DNA from: Anaplasmataceae bacterium AB001_6
GTDB taxonomy: Bacteria; Pseudomonadota; Alphaproteobacteria; Rickettsiales; Anaplasmataceae
Assembly: GCA_020002265.1 (NCBI GenBank)
Contig: CP048228.1
Span: forward strand, 372,001 to 436,000
Length of the DNA stretch: 64,000 nt
Direction: 5' to 3'
The notes under the pieces are model-generated. The model was not told where the DNA came from and did not search any database. It saw nothing but the letters and a program-made list of their open reading frames with translations. Positions 53,957 through 63,584 of this stretch are shown piece by piece. The position numbers and the translations under genes are program-made. Every line of letters starts with the position of its first letter. Positions within the stretch are counted from its first letter, which is position 1.

Positions 53957-55432
53957 CTATGCTTTATTTCCACCAACTATTATGGAATCTAGTCTGACAG
54001 TTGGTTGACCTGTATTAACGTTTACTGTTTGTCCTCTTTTACCACAATAACCAGGAGAGTCAAAATTTAAATCATTTCCTATGGCTGATATCTTTGTTAA
54101 TGCATCAGCTCCATTTCCTACTAAAGATACTCCTTTAATTGGTTCTTCGACACGACCATTACGTATGATATATGCTTCATGAGCACTAAAAACAAAATCA
54201 CCAGATATTATATCAACTTGTCCACCAGAGAAATAAACCGCATATATTCCATCTTTTACATCAGCAATAATATCAGAAGGATTCGAGATGCCAGGAAGTA
54301 AATAAGTTGAAGTCATTCGCGGCATAGGGATATGTGCATAACTTTGTCTTCTGCAATTTCCAGATAGCTCAAAATTATGATCAGGATACTTTTTAGACAA
54401 AAGATGATGATTTTGTTTATCATTCATGAAATTAACAAGTTTCCCATTTTTTATTAATATATTATTCTTTGAAGTGGTTCCTTCATCATCAAAGGAGATG
54501 CTACCATGCATATTTTCCAATTGCCCATTATCTACCAAAGATACAATATCAGAAGCAACCTTCATTCCTAACTTATTACGGAATTTTGATGGTTCTTTGC
54601 ATATGTGATCAGCTTCTAAACCATGACCAACAGCTTCATGAAATAATATACTAGGTGCTCCATTAGCCAAAACAACAGTTTTTTCACCAGGAGAAACATC
54701 TACTGCTTGCGCATTTGATATTGACATATTCAAAGCTCTGTCAGCAGTCTTTTTCCAATCAGATAATATGTTATCTATTTTATCACGCCTGGAAACAGAG
54801 AAAAATCCAATACCTTTCGAGCCGTTGGACTTATTCAATGATACCACTTGTATTCTCATTGTTATCAAAGGTCTTATTTCACCTCTATTAACTGATTCTG
54901 AAATAAGGTGAATTTTTGATATATTACAGGATATTGATGCTACTACCTGTATAACATCATCATTCTTTGATCTTATATATTCATCAATATCTCTTAATTT
55001 GTTGACTATGATGTCACGATATATATTTTTTGACGTATCATCTTGAGGGTACATTCTAGATAAAGAGTGATCTTTATCCACTTTTATAGTATTTTTATTA
55101 TCAGAATGTGATTTTGACATATTCTTATAAATATCCCCGCAAGAGGATATTTCAGTCAATATAGATTCTTCAGATATCCCAGTAGAAGAGACAAATGCAG
55201 TTTGGTGTTCATTAAATATCCTGATCCCAAAACCGCAATTATTATTGCAAGTAGCATTTTTGATCATTCCTCCTTCTATCGTATAGCTTTCAAGGTAGGA
55301 ATCTTGTAGAAAAATTTCATATCCAAGACAGCCAAAATCATATTCCCTTAATCTGCTTTCTACAATCGAGCTATCAATCGAAAAATCTCTCAGCAGATTA
55401 TAATCTGAAGAAGCAGCGTAACGTTTGATCAT
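53957..55432 (-). CDS. tldD: Metalloprotease TldD
   Basis: TldD works with TldE as a zinc peptidase that trims unfolded peptides and matures some small peptides. The 491-residue protein contains the metal motif FHEAVGHGLEAD (HExxxH) at about residue 260, the second block GNCRRQSYAHIPMPRMTSTYLLPG, then SGGQVDIISGDFVFSAHEAYIIRNG and the C-terminal SPGYCGKRGQTVNVNTGQPTVRL. The partner tldE/pmbA is not in the window. The gene is monocistronic on this strand, 36 bases downstream of the tRNA-Ile gene. Confidence 0.93.
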   Translation of the reverse strand: MIKRYAASSDYNLLRDFSIDSSIVESRLREYDFGCLGYEIFLQDSYLESYTIEGGMIKNATCNNNCGFGIRIFNEHQTAFVSSTGISEESILTEISSCGDIYKNMSKSHSDNKNTIKVDKDHSLSRMYPQDDTSKNIYRDIIVNKLRDIDEYIRSKNDDVIQVVASISCNISKIHLISESVNRGEIRPLITMRIQVVSLNKSNGSKGIGFFSVSRRDKIDNILSDWKKTADRALNMSISNAQAVDVSPGEKTVVLANGAPSILFHEAVGHGLEADHICKEPSKFRNKLGMKVASDIVSLVDNGQLENMHGSISFDDEGTTSKNNILIKNGKLVNFMNDKQNHHLLSKKYPDHNFELSGNCRRQSYAHIPMPRMTSTYLLPGISNPSDIIADVKDGIYAVYFSGGQVDIISGDFVFSAHEAYIIRNGRVEEPIKGVSLVGNGADALTKISAIGNDLNFDSPGYCGKRGQTVNVNTGQPTVRLDSIIVGGNKA

Positions 55433-55467
55433 ATATCAATCATCATCGAAATAAAAAAGAATCACAG

Positions 55468-55544
55468 TGGTGGGTCCGGGAGGAGTTGAACCTCCGACCT
55501 CACGCTTATCAGGCGTGCACTCTAACCACCTGAGCTACGAACCC
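55468..55544 (-). tRNA. tRNA-Ile (GAU)
   Basis: Reading the minus strand, GGGTTCG pairs with CGGACCC as the acceptor stem (one mismatch-like wobble), the D-arm is GCTCAGGTGGTTAGAGT, the anticodon loop contains GAT, and the T-arm GGAGGTTCAACTCC is complete; the 3' CCA is encoded. Standing alone, away from any 16S-23S spacer, it agrees with a split rRNA arrangement. Confidence 0.93.
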
Positions 55545-55634
55545 AAAAGTTAAGCAAAGCTGAGTAAAATCCAGAACATCAGCAATCAAAGTAAATGATA
55601 CTGTAATAGCAAATGCATTACAATAGAAAGAATT

Positions 55635-56207
55635 TTATTTTCTTCCAATTAAAATCGATACCTGATTATTCTGTTTTTCAGGCTTTTTATCAACTTTTAT
55701 GAGTTCTTTTATAGGCTCTTCATTAACAATTTTTGTTAAAAGATCTAACCCAGCTTGTTGTCGTGTTATTTCTCTTCCTCTAAATTTAATTGTTATTTTT
55801 ACTTTATATCCTTTGTCTATAAAAGACACAATTTGTTTTAATTTCGTATTATAATCACCAGCTTCTATGTTTATCCTTAGTTTAATTTCTTTTATAATCG
55901 AAGAATTTAATGTTTTTTGCTTCTTTTTAACTTCCGATAATTTTTTCTTCATTCCATATTTATATTTTCCGTAATCTAATATCCTGCATATGGAAATCCC
56001 TTCATTATTATCAATGGATATTTCTACTAAATCTAAACTACGGGATGTAGCAATTTTCAATGCTTCATTTAATGATATTAAATCTCTTGCCACTCCATCG
56101 TCCGAAATAATCCTGATTTTTTTATATGTTACATCGTGATTAATAGTAGGTACATCTATTTTTTTTCTCGTATAGCTTCTTTTATTGTTTATTTCTTTAT
56201 TGTTCAT
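55635..56207 (-). CDS. infC: Translation initiation factor IF-3
   Basis: IF-3 prevents premature subunit joining and checks start codons. The 190-residue protein has the N-domain pattern DGVARDLISLNEALKIATSRSLDLVEIS and CRILDYGKYKYGMKKK, and the C-domain KEIKLRINIEAGDYNTKLKQ with VKITIKFRGREITRQQAG. It begins with ATG 56207, overlapping the thrS end by 11 bases, not the ATT seen in enterobacteria. rpmI and rplT, which commonly follow infC, are missing here: tRNA-Ile and tldD come next. Confidence 0.95.
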   Translation of the reverse strand: MNNKEINNKRSYTRKKIDVPTINHDVTYKKIRIISDDGVARDLISLNEALKIATSRSLDLVEISIDNNEGISICRILDYGKYKYGMKKKLSEVKKKQKTLNSSIIKEIKLRINIEAGDYNTKLKQIVSFIDKGYKVKITIKFRGREITRQQAGLDLLTKIVNEEPIKELIKVDKKPEKQNNQVSILIGRK

Positions 56208-58122
56208 TGCCTTGTTTGTTTAATAATATTCTTATATCTTCAATTGCATTTTTTAGCTCTTTTTTTACGCTCTTATTAGATAACAAATCTCTTTCTGTAA
56301 CAGTTGATTCCATAACTTCATTTTTTCCAATTATCCATATAAAATTAAATCTTTCCAAAATACATGATCTAAGTTTGTAATTAAAAGTCTCGTTTTCAAT
56401 AAATTTTTGATATCTTACTCCTAAAAATTCCAAATTTTTAGAAATTTTTTCAATATATTTCAATATTTCTTCATTTTTGACAACAGATATAATAGCAATC
56501 TGATTCGGTGATAACCAAAAAGGAAATTTACCAGCACAGTGTTCTATAAGAATCCCAATGAATCTTTCTAAAGTACCCAAAATCGCTCTGTGTATCATTA
56601 CAGGAGTGATATGTTTGTTATTGTTATCAACATATTTTGCACCTAACCTTTCCGGTAACACAAAATCTAACTGCAAAGTTCCACATTGCCACTCTCTAGA
56701 TAAACTGTCTACCAATATAAATTCTATTTTTGGGCCGTAAAAAGCTCCTTCTCCTTTATTTATAGAGAAATCTATATTCATTTTTGTTAATGCAGCTTTC
56801 AGGGCATTTTCAGATTTATTCCATATATCATCACTTCCCAATCTTTCTAGAGGTCTATCAGATAACATGACCTTTATATCAGTGAACCCAAGTTCTTTAT
56901 ATACTTCAAATAAAATATTACAAAAATTAATAGTTTCGCTCTCCATTTGTTCTTCAGTGCAAAATATATGAGCATCATCTTGTATAAAGCTGCGTACTCT
57001 CATTAATCCGTGAAGCGAGCCTGAAGATTCATTTCTATGACAACATCCAAATTCCGATATCCTAAGTGGAAGGTCTCTATACGAATACAATTTTTGTTTA
57101 TATATCTCAACATGTAAAGGACAATTCATTGGCTTTAAGACAAAAGATCTCTTCTTATCCGAGAACATGAACATATTTTCACTAAACATTTCGTAATGCC
57201 CTGATTTTTCCCAAAGTGAGATATCAGCAACAATTGGAGTTCTAACTTCGGTATATCCGTTTTTCAATATTTTACTTCTTATATAATCTTCAAGTGTTTT
57301 AAATATCAAAAAACCCTTTGGATGCCAAAAAATCATGCCAGGATTATTATCTGCTATATGAAACAAAGAAAGCTCTTTTCCTATCTTTCTATGATCTCTT
57401 TTTTCAGCTTCTTTGATTCTTTCTAAATAATTCAATAATTCTTCTTTAGTTGGCCAGGCCGTTCCATATATTCTCTGTAATTGTTTGTTTTTACTATCAC
57501 CTTTCCAATATGCTCCTGAAACTTTTGTTAATTTAAAATGCCTTAGATAAGAAGTGTTAGGGGCATGAGGCCCTCTACATAAATCAACAAAATCCCCTTG
57601 TTTATAAACTGAAATTCTGTCTTCTTCAGGAATAGAATTGATTATTTCAATTTTATATATCTCATTTTCTTGCTGGAAAAATTGCAAAGCTTCAGCTTTC
57701 GATAGATAAGATCTTTCAATAGGCAATTTTCTATTTACTATTTCTTTCATCTTTTTTTCGATTATAGGAAGATCAGTATCAGAAATTTTATGCTCTATAT
57801 CAAAATCATAATAAAAACCATCTTTTATAGTGGGGCCTATCGCTAAACAAGTATTAGGAAAGATTTCTTTAACAGCTTGTGCCAGAATATGCGCAGCATC
57901 ATGACGAAGAACTTCCAGACCTTCAAAATCTTCAGTAGTAACAATCTTTACAGAACAATCATCTGTGAAGCAATCACTCATATCCGATAAAACATCATCA
58001 ATAAATATAGCGATTGCCCTTTTTTGTAAATCGCTACTATTAAGTAATTTAATTAAATCCAGGCCTGATGAACCACTTTTGATTTCTAATACAGAACCGT
58101 CTAAAAGATTTACTTTAATCAC
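56197..58122 (-). CDS. thrS: Threonyl-tRNA synthetase
   Basis: I place the start at GTG 58122 (VIKVNLLDGSVLEIKSG, the TGS domain), giving 641 residues, the normal length; the open frame extends further upstream only because it runs through the tRNA-Lys gene. The editing domain has HDAAHILAQAV (HxxxH) with the distal CRGPHAP element, the catalytic core has motif 2 FGCCHRNESSGSLHGLMRVRSFIQDDAHIFC and motif 3 HRAILGTLERFIGILIEH, and CPLH supplies the zinc Cys (PMNCPLHV). The anticodon domain ends before TAA at 56197-56199. The stop lies inside infC, so the two are translationally coupled. Confidence 0.96.
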   Translation of the reverse strand: MIKVNLLDGSVLEIKSGSSGLDLIKLLNSSDLQKRAIAIFIDDVLSDMSDCFTDDCSVKIVTTEDFEGLEVLRHDAAHILAQAVKEIFPNTCLAIGPTIKDGFYYDFDIEHKISDTDLPIIEKKMKEIVNRKLPIERSYLSKAEALQFFQQENEIYKIEIINSIPEEDRISVYKQGDFVDLCRGPHAPNTSYLRHFKLTKVSGAYWKGDSKNKQLQRIYGTAWPTKEELLNYLERIKEAEKRDHRKIGKELSLFHIADNNPGMIFWHPKGFLIFKTLEDYIRSKILKNGYTEVRTPIVADISLWEKSGHYEMFSENMFMFSDKKRSFVLKPMNCPLHVEIYKQKLYSYRDLPLRISEFGCCHRNESSGSLHGLMRVRSFIQDDAHIFCTEEQMESETINFCNILFEVYKELGFTDIKVMLSDRPLERLGSDDIWNKSENALKAALTKMNIDFSINKGEGAFYGPKIEFILVDSLSREWQCGTLQLDFVLPERLGAKYVDNNNKHITPVMIHRAILGTLERFIGILIEHCAGKFPFWLSPNQIAIISVVKNEEILKYIEKISKNLEFLGVRYQKFIENETFNYKLRSCILERFNFIWIIGKNEVMESTVTERDLLSNKSVKKELKNAIEDIRILLNKQGNEQ

Positions 58123-58163
58123 TAAACAAAAAAGAAAGTCAAGCCCAAAATAAAAAAGCAACA

Positions 58164-58236
58164 TGATCCTGATGGGATTTGAACCCATGACAACCGGCTT
58201 AAAAGGCAGGTGCTCTACCAACTGAGCTACAGGATC
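58164..58236 (-). tRNA. tRNA-Lys (UUU)
   Basis: On the minus strand, GATCCTG/CAGGATC acceptor, GCTCAGTTGGTAGAGC D-arm, anticodon loop CTTTTAA with TTT anticodon, and ATGGGTTCAAATCCCAT T-arm. The anticodon stem CCTGC/GCCGG has a T-C mismatch at its third pair. CCA is not encoded, unlike in the nearby Ile and Val genes. It lies 41 bases before thrS on the same strand. Confidence 0.92.
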
Positions 58237-58465
58237 TCAAAACAACGACAAATTAATAAATCAATTGCCGTACATTAAAATCGCAAACAAACGCTTTGCA
58301 TTATCAAACAATGCAAAAGCACCAGAATCATATAGAGGCGATTATATTATTTTACCTACCAATAATCAAGAAGCTTTACTACTATTTCAATAAATATTAT
58401 TTTAATATTTATTTTTAATTGCTGTTTATGTTATTTATCTCATTTAAAGTATAGAGATATTTTAC

Positions 58466-59095
58466 ATGAAAATTATTGGCATTGATGAAGTTGGTAGAGG
58501 CTCTTTAATAGCTGGAGTATATTCTGTAGCAGTTTTATTAGATAATGATAATTTGTCAATGATTTCTAAATTAGATGATTTTTTTTATAATGGACTAAAA
58601 GATTCAAAAAAACTTGATGAAAACAAACGAAAAGCTTTTTTTCATCTATTTGAAAATAAATTACAATTTGCTGTAGGCTTTGCTTCTGCACAAGAAATTG
58701 ATGAATTAAATATCTTGCAAGCTACCTTACTCTCCATGAAAAGAGCATATATATCTCTAAATCAATATAAAGTAGATTGCATAATAATAGATGGTAATAA
58801 AATACCTCAAATAGATTTTTCATGCGAAATCAAATGTATTAATAAGGCAGATGAAAAAGAATTATCAGTAGCCTGTGCATCAATTTTTGCAAAACACATT
58901 AGAGATACTTATATTAAAAAATTACATCGTTTATTCCCTTTTTATAATTGGAATAAAAATAAAGGCTATGCAACTAAATCACATATTGATGCTATAAAAA
59001 ATTATGGATTTACATGCTTTCATAGAATGAGTTTTGAGCCAATAAAAACAATTGTACGAGATATTAATAAAGAAGACTTAAAGTGCTTTATTTGA
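58466..59095 (+). CDS. rnhB: Ribonuclease HII
   Basis: RNase HII removes ribonucleotides and RNA primers from DNA. The 209-residue protein starts with the catalytic motif GIDEVGRGSLIAG (Asp and Glu), then LKDSKKLDENKR, VDCIIIDGNKIP (third Asp), and the fourth-carboxylate region ADEKELSVACASIFAKHIRD with the C-terminal GYATKSHIDAIKNYGFTCFHRMSFEPI. The usual GRGPLAGP sequence is altered to GRGSLIAG. No ribosome site is obvious. Its 3' end overlaps by 8 bases the end of a small gene on the opposite strand. Confidence 0.94.
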   Translation: MKIIGIDEVGRGSLIAGVYSVAVLLDNDNLSMISKLDDFFYNGLKDSKKLDENKRKAFFHLFENKLQFAVGFASAQEIDELNILQATLLSMKRAYISLNQYKVDCIIIDGNKIPQIDFSCEIKCINKADEKELSVACASIFAKHIRDTYIKKLHRLFPFYNWNKNKGYATKSHIDAIKNYGFTCFHRMSFEPIKTIVRDINKEDLKCFI

Positions 59096-59243
59096 GTTTT
59101 TTAAAAAAACTTTCAAATATATTTAAAAGAGCATCAAGAAAATTAAAGATAGCAAAAATATTTTTAACTAGATTAGCAAAATTGCAGTACTTATAACAAA
59201 AATAAGTAAAATATGATGCTGCTAAAAAGAATAATATCGCCAT
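59088..59243 (-). CDS. Small membrane peptide (51 residues), unknown function
   Basis: A GGGAGA ribosome site ends eight bases before ATG 59243, and 51 codons follow to TAA. The peptide has a hydrophobic N-terminus (MAILFFLAASYFTYFCYKYC) and a second hydrophobic/aromatic stretch (LVKNIFAIFNFLDALLNIF), ending in basic FFKKLK. Two short helices with a positive tail resemble small inner-membrane peptides, including type I toxins, but nothing identifies it. Its tail overlaps rnhB by eight bases. No antisense partner is obvious. It could be a spurious AT-rich ORF; the well-placed ribosome site is the main support. Confidence 0.4.
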   Translation of the reverse strand: MAILFFLAASYFTYFCYKYCNFANLVKNIFAIFNFLDALLNIFESFFKKLK

Positions 59244-59647
59244 TTTCTTCTCCCTTTATATAATCTTTAGCGGTATTTTATCATATTTATAGTTTTAATA
59301 GAAATATTATTCTAAGCGTTGTCTTATAAACATTAGTGAATATCGCATAAATTTAAATACGCTTAAAAGATCTTAAAAAATAAGGGCAACAAGAATGCTA
59401 TTGATTGAATTAATATGGTATTTTTTTAAATAAAACATGATGCTTTATTAATTTCGTGAATATGTGCAATATGCTTTTTTAAAATGAGTCATTAATGATC
59501 TTTTTAATTTACTATTTTTTTAACCTTTATTGTTGAATTGTTTTTTTAATTCATAGAATAGATGATGATTTTTTGCTATTATGGAAACTTCAAAACTTAT
59601 TTTTAATAATCATAATAAATAAGTTTTTTTGTGAATTATATAAAAGT
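59244..59647. other. Intergenic region between the 51-residue gene and lepA
   Basis: 404 AT-rich bases between divergent genes, presumably holding both promoters. No near-consensus promoter, hairpin or open gene was found. The open frame upstream of lepA from 59573 encodes a hydrophobic extension that LepA does not have. Confidence 0.4.
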
Positions 59648-61465
59648 ATGGATATGTCTAGCGAAATAGATTTAAAAAATATCAGAAATTTTGCTGTAAT
59701 AGCTCATATTGATCATGGAAAATCTACTTTATGTGATAGATTGATAGAATTTTGCGGTGCTTTACAAGAAAGAGATATGGTGAATCAAATTCTTGATAAT
59801 TTAGATGTGGAAAGAGAAAGGGGAATAACTATAAAAGCTCAGACTGTACGCTTGGAATATGTCGCAAAATCTGGTGTGAAATATATATTAAATATTATAG
59901 ATACTCCCGGGCATGTCGATTTTTCATACGAAGTGAGCCGTAGTTTATCTTCTTGTGAGGGATCATTATTAATTGTTGATGCTACACAAGGAGTAGAGGC
60001 TCAAACTCTTTCTAATGTATATAAAGCAATGGATGAGAACCATGAAATTTTACCTGTTTTGAATAAAGTAGATTTGCCCGCTGCTGACATAGAAAAAGTT
60101 AAGCATGAAATAGAAGATATCATTGGAATTGATGCTAAAGATGCTATTGGTGTATCAGCAAAAACAGGTCATGGTGTTGAAGAATTATTAGAAATGATTG
60201 TAAAAACTATTCCTGCCCCACGGCCTTCAGAAGATGAGAATTTGAAATGTTTACTTATTGATAGTTGGTATGATGCTTATTTGGGTGTGATTTCTTTGAT
60301 AAGAGTTTTTGCAGGATCAATATCTAAAAATATGGAAATTAAAACCATGTCCAATGATAAACGCTATATTATTGATAAAGTAGGTATTTTTACTCCTAAG
60401 AAAAAAGAACTTGAAAGTCTTAAATCTGGGGAAATTGGTTTTATAGTTTCTTCTATGAAAAATATTACAGAATGTAATATAGGGGATACGATAACAGATT
60501 TTAAATCTCCTACTGCAGACGCATTAAAAGGATTTAAAAAAGTCTCTCCAGTAGTATTTTGTAGTTTTTATCCTGCAGATTCTAGCGAATATGATAAATT
60601 AAAAGATAGTTTGGGCAAACTTAATATAAATGATACTAGCTTCTTTTATGAAAGCTGTTCTTCTGTGGCACTTGGACATGGTTTTAGATGCGGATTTTTA
60701 GGAATGTTGCATTTAGAAGTTATACACGAAAGATTGCAATCTGAATTTGAGATAGACCTCATTATAACTGCTCCTAGTGTTATTTATAAAATTTATTATT
60801 TAGATGGATCTCAAGAAAGTATGTACAATGCTTCTGATTTTCCTGATCCTTCCAGAATATCTTATATTGAAGAGCCTTGGGTTTTAGCTAGTATTATTTT
60901 ACCTGATGAATACCTTGGGAAAATTCTCGATCTTTGTAATGAAAGAAGAGGCATTCAAAGAGATATGAGTTATTCTGATAATAGAGTTATATTGCAATAT
61001 GAATTACCACTTTCTGAGATAATTTTTGATTTTTATGATAATTTAAAATCTTTATCTAGAGGTTATGCTAGTCTTGATTGGGAAATAATTGATTATCGTA
61101 AAGCTGAAATTGTTAAACTAACAATTTTAATTAATGGAGACCTAATAGACGCTTTATCTTTTATCCTTCATAAATCTAATTCTCAATCTAGAGGTCGTCA
61201 GATATGTGAAAAACTAAAAGATTCAATTCCTAGGCAACAATACAAAATTGCAATACAAGCAGCCATAGGAAGTAAAATTATTGCTAGAGAGACTGTTAAT
61301 GCATACCGTAAAGATGTTACAGCAAAGCTATATGGGGGGGATAAAACTAGAAAAATGAAATTACTAGAAAAACAAAAAAAAGGGAAGAAAAAAATGCAAT
61401 CTTTGGGTAAAGTTAATGTGCCTCATAGCGCATTAATTAATGCTTTTAAAGTTGATAAAAAATAA
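59648..61465 (+). CDS. lepA: Elongation factor 4 (LepA) GTPase
   Basis: LepA is a ribosome-binding GTPase linked to back-translocation and initiation. From ATG 59648 the protein is 605 residues, the normal length; ATG 59654 is also possible. G-motifs: [10 protein letters not shown] (G1), [10 protein letters not shown] (G2), [12 protein letters not shown] (G3), NKVDLP (G4), [11 protein letters not shown] (G5). The LepA-specific C-terminus is present: [39 protein letters not shown], and the tail [29 protein letters not shown] (given in part). A usual partner, lepB, is not adjacent; two tRNA genes follow. Confidence 0.96.
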   Translation: MDMSSEIDLKNIRNFAVIAHIDHGKSTLCDRLIEFCGALQERDMVNQILDNLDVERERGITIKAQTVRLEYVAKSGVKYILNIIDTPGHVDFSYEVSRSLSSCEGSLLIVDATQGVEAQTLSNVYKAMDENHEILPVLNKVDLPAADIEKVKHEIEDIIGIDAKDAIGVSAKTGHGVEELLEMIVKTIPAPRPSEDENLKCLLIDSWYDAYLGVISLIRVFAGSISKNMEIKTMSNDKRYIIDKVGIFTPKKKELESLKSGEIGFIVSSMKNITECNIGDTITDFKSPTADALKGFKKVSPVVFCSFYPADSSEYDKLKDSLGKLNINDTSFFYESCSSVALGHGFRCGFLGMLHLEVIHERLQSEFEIDLIITAPSVIYKIYYLDGSQESMYNASDFPDPSRISYIEEPWVLASIILPDEYLGKILDLCNERRGIQRDMSYSDNRVILQYELPLSEIIFDFYDNLKSLSRGYASLDWEIIDYRKAEIVKLTILINGDLIDALSFILHKSNSQSRGRQICEKLKDSIPRQQYKIAIQAAIGSKIIARETVNAYRKDVTAKLYGGDKTRKMKLLEKQKKGKKKMQSLGKVNVPHSALINAFKVDKK

Positions 61466-61515
61466 TAGTGACTAAAAATATTTGTTATGTTATTATTCTT
61501 ACTTATGATGCTTTA

Positions 61516-61589
61516 GCACCCTTAGCTCAGTTGGATAGAGCGTTTGACTACGGATCAAAAGGTCGAGGGTTCGAATCCTTCAGGGTGTA
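61516..61589 (+). tRNA. tRNA-Arg (ACG)
   Basis: Acceptor GCACCCT/AGGGTGT with a G-U first pair, D-arm GCTCAGTTGGATAGAGC, anticodon arm TTTGA-CTACGGA-TCAAA with anticodon ACG (A34 presumably deaminated to inosine), T-arm GAGGGTTCGAATCCTTC. CCA is not encoded. It is four bases from the next tRNA, so both are probably processed from one transcript. Confidence 0.93.
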
Positions 61590-61592
61590 TAT

Positions 61593-61669
61593 GGGTGGTT
61601 AGCTCAGGTGGTTAGAGTGTTTGCTTGACATGCAAGAGGTCGTTGGTTCGAGCCCAATACCGCCCACCA
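61593..61669 (+). tRNA. tRNA-Val (GAC)
   Basis: Acceptor GGGTGGT/ACCGCCC, D-arm GCTCAGGTGGTTAGAGT, anticodon arm TTTGC-TTGACAT-GCAAG with GAC, T-arm GTTGGTTCGAGCCCAAT. The 3' CCA is encoded (61667-61669). Confidence 0.93.
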
Positions 61670-61730
61670 TTCACTCTTTTTTATGATTTTTAATTTCTAA
61701 TCTGCATTATTCTGTTATAAAAAAAATAAG

Positions 61731-62270
61731 ATGGATTTCATTATAGCTCCAATATATAAAAGAGTTTGTGCTTGGATAATAGATAATATCATTGTTTTTG
61801 TGATTTCCATAATATTTAGTTCTTTTGTACTTTATCTTTTGACCGCTTCAGAGGATGTTGAGAGAGATTATACATCTTTTGCAGCAACCAGTGAGTGGTA
61901 CATAATTTTTGTGAAAATTATTGTTACGGCAATTAATATATCTTATTTTACATTCACTGTTTCTTCAAAAAAACAGGCTACTTTAGGACAGATTTTTTGT
62001 TCAATATATGTCACCGGGTTTGATGGGAAAAAAATTGATAAAATGAAAGCATTTGATAGATATGCTTTTCAATTTTTAATTTTTATTTTATTAAGTTTTG
62101 TTGGAAATTATGTTGTAAGAAATGATCAAATTTTATTTTCATTGTTATATTTGGTGTTACATATTCTTCTATTTGGTTGGTATTTTTTGGCATTATTTAA
62201 TGATAAAAGGATGACAATTCACGATTGGATATGTAAGACAGTTGTGGTTTCTGGTAGAGCATATAAATAA
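61731..62270 (+). CDS. RDD-family membrane protein
   Basis: A 179-residue inner-membrane protein with three to four hydrophobic segments. The family mark is the arginine-aspartate-aspartate region near the N-terminus, here IYKRVCAWIIDNIIVF, followed after the second helix by TLGQIFCSIYVTGFDG, the usual T.GK...GL.V....G equivalent, and the third helix pair. The final segment DKRMTIHDWICKTVVV matches the family's R.LHD...GT.VV ending. RDD proteins are poorly understood; roles in ion exchange or membrane homeostasis have been proposed. It is convergent with ctaG, 11 bases apart. Confidence 0.82.
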   Translation: MDFIIAPIYKRVCAWIIDNIIVFVISIIFSSFVLYLLTASEDVERDYTSFAATSEWYIIFVKIIVTAINISYFTFTVSSKKQATLGQIFCSIYVTGFDGKKIDKMKAFDRYAFQFLIFILLSFVGNYVVRNDQILFSLLYLVLHILLFGWYFLALFNDKRMTIHDWICKTVVVSGRAYK

Positions 62271-62281
62271 TCTGAATATTG

Positions 62282-62806
62282 CTAATTATATTCGAAAAAA
62301 GTATAAGAGAGAGTCATAATTTTTATGTCTTTAGTATCTGGATCTTTTTCCATATTTTTATCTAAATAAAATGACACCGGTAATATTATTTCTTGAAATG
62401 GCTCTATGGTCATTTTTTCAAAACAAAAACACGCTACTTTATTAAAATATTTTCCAAGCTTATGAGGTGACACATTGTACACTGCTATCCCATTTATTTG
62501 TTCGGGGTAATTATTCTTCAATTTATAAAATATCAGTGCTCCTTGGCCAATTTTAATCTCGGTAGAAATTTGTAATGGTTCAAAAATCCAAGGTAAGCCT
62601 TTTTCGACATCTGAATTGAAATATACTTTAATTTTTTTAGAACTAACTGAATCTATATTAAAATTAAAAGAGCGCTTTACAGTACCGCCATATCCAGTAG
62701 CTTTGCAAAACAAATTGTAGATTGGGACCGAAGCATATGCAAGGCAGAGCATTGAAAATATGATAATTATAAGCACAGTCAATACTCTATTATTTTTTTT
62801 CTGCAC
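62282..62806 (-). CDS. ctaG: Cytochrome c oxidase assembly protein CtaG/Cox11
   Basis: CtaG/Cox11 delivers copper to the CuB site of cytochrome c oxidase. The 174-residue protein, started by GTG 62806, has one N-terminal membrane helix (VLTVLIIIIFSMLCLAYASVPI) and a periplasmic beta-sandwich. Signatures are SVPIYNLFCKATGYGGT, the conserved Cys after the helix, and the copper motif FNKVACFCFEKM with the CFCF Cys pair, followed by PFQEIILPVSFYLD. It lies 14 bases after rpmG on the same strand, so both are likely co-transcribed. It indicates an aerobic heme-copper oxidase besides the nitrate reductase at the other end of the window. Confidence 0.93.
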   Translation of the reverse strand: MQKKNNRVLTVLIIIIFSMLCLAYASVPIYNLFCKATGYGGTVKRSFNFNIDSVSSKKIKVYFNSDVEKGLPWIFEPLQISTEIKIGQGALIFYKLKNNYPEQINGIAVYNVSPHKLGKYFNKVACFCFEKMTIEPFQEIILPVSFYLDKNMEKDPDTKDIKIMTLSYTFFEYN

Positions 62807-62820
62807 AAATAGAAAATTAC

Positions 62821-62991
62821 TTAAAGTTTTTTCAATTTAAAAATAACGTGTTTACGTGCTTTTCTATCAAATTTTCTTATAGTCCAACTTTTGTTTATTG
62901 TTTTTGCATTTAAAGAAACAACATAAAAACAATCGCTATTTTCTGAGCTAACTAATTTATATAATGTTTTATTCTTCTTTACCTTTGACAT
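62821..62991 (-). CDS. rpmG: 50S ribosomal protein L33
   Basis: A 56-residue protein translated from ATG 62991. It matches L33 along its length: KLVSSENSDCFYVVSLN (the KLVSTA.TG.FY...KN equivalent), then RKFDRKARKHVIFKLKKL, the family's K.YDP..RKHV.F.E.K ending. Cys ligands found in some L33 forms are absent, as in most proteobacteria. It precedes ctaG by 14 bases. Confidence 0.93.
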   Translation of the reverse strand: MSKVKKNKTLYKLVSSENSDCFYVVSLNAKTINKSWTIRKFDRKARKHVIFKLKKL

Positions 62992-63252
62992 CAGTATTTT
63001 TATCCTTGCATTAATTTAGTCACGAATGATTGTAACATACGTTAATATATTTATGCTACTGATATTATATTAAAATACGTAATTGGTTATGGTTAATTTT
63101 AATCAACAAAATTTTTAAAAAGCATGATATTATTTAATTTTTTTAGAAAAATCTTATAGATAATCAGATATATTTTATATGGTTGAAAATAAGAAATAAA
63201 AAGTAATTATTAATTTATTTTAATAAAAAGAGAAAAAAAATAAGAAATTTCG

Positions 63253-63281
63253 TTGACTTAATTTTTTCAATATAGTAACAT
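63253..63281 (+). promoter_or_regulatory. Promoter for the 23S rRNA transcript
   Basis: TTGACT (63253-63258), 17 bases, TAACAT (63276-63281): a good vegetative promoter about 300 bases before the mature 23S 5' end. Together with rpmG on the opposite strand just upstream, it shows that 23S has its own transcription unit. Confidence 0.55.
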
Positions 63282-63584
63282 TCTCAGTGTTCGTCGAGAG
63301 CGATTGAGTCGTTCTTGTCAGCTCTTAGCGATTTAGTTATTAAATCGTTGTTGTTTGAAAAGTTCAGATATTTGTCTAACAAATTTTTTTGTATATCTTG
63401 TTTTTTAATATGATTAAAAAATGCATCTATTGATGTTGTTTGATATACAAGAAGAATATATTTAATGTTTAAATTTTATTAATTTCAGTTTTTTAATTGT
63501 TCATTAAGAATTTTGAAAAGCTTGTTTTTAATAAAAGTCTTAGTAAAAAAAAGTAAGATACATTCTACATACGATGCGTAAAGA
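63282..63584 (+). other. Leader of the 23S rRNA transcript
   Basis: The region contains no tRNA and no 16S end. Near the start, CGAGAGC and GCTCTTAGCG suggest a short hairpin and a boxA-like antitermination element (AGCTCTTA at about 63321-63328). Further on it is AT-rich; the last ~40 bases may form the RNase III processing stem with sequence beyond the window. Confidence 0.4.

Noticed and set aside
58122-58221. N-terminal extension of thrS
   Set aside because: The extra 33 codons run through the tRNA-Lys gene; the TGS domain begins at GTG 58122 and gives the normal length.
63010-63250. End of a 16S rRNA gene upstream of 23S
   Set aside because: No conserved 16S 3' block (such as GTCGTAACAAGG or the anti-Shine-Dalgarno tail) is present.
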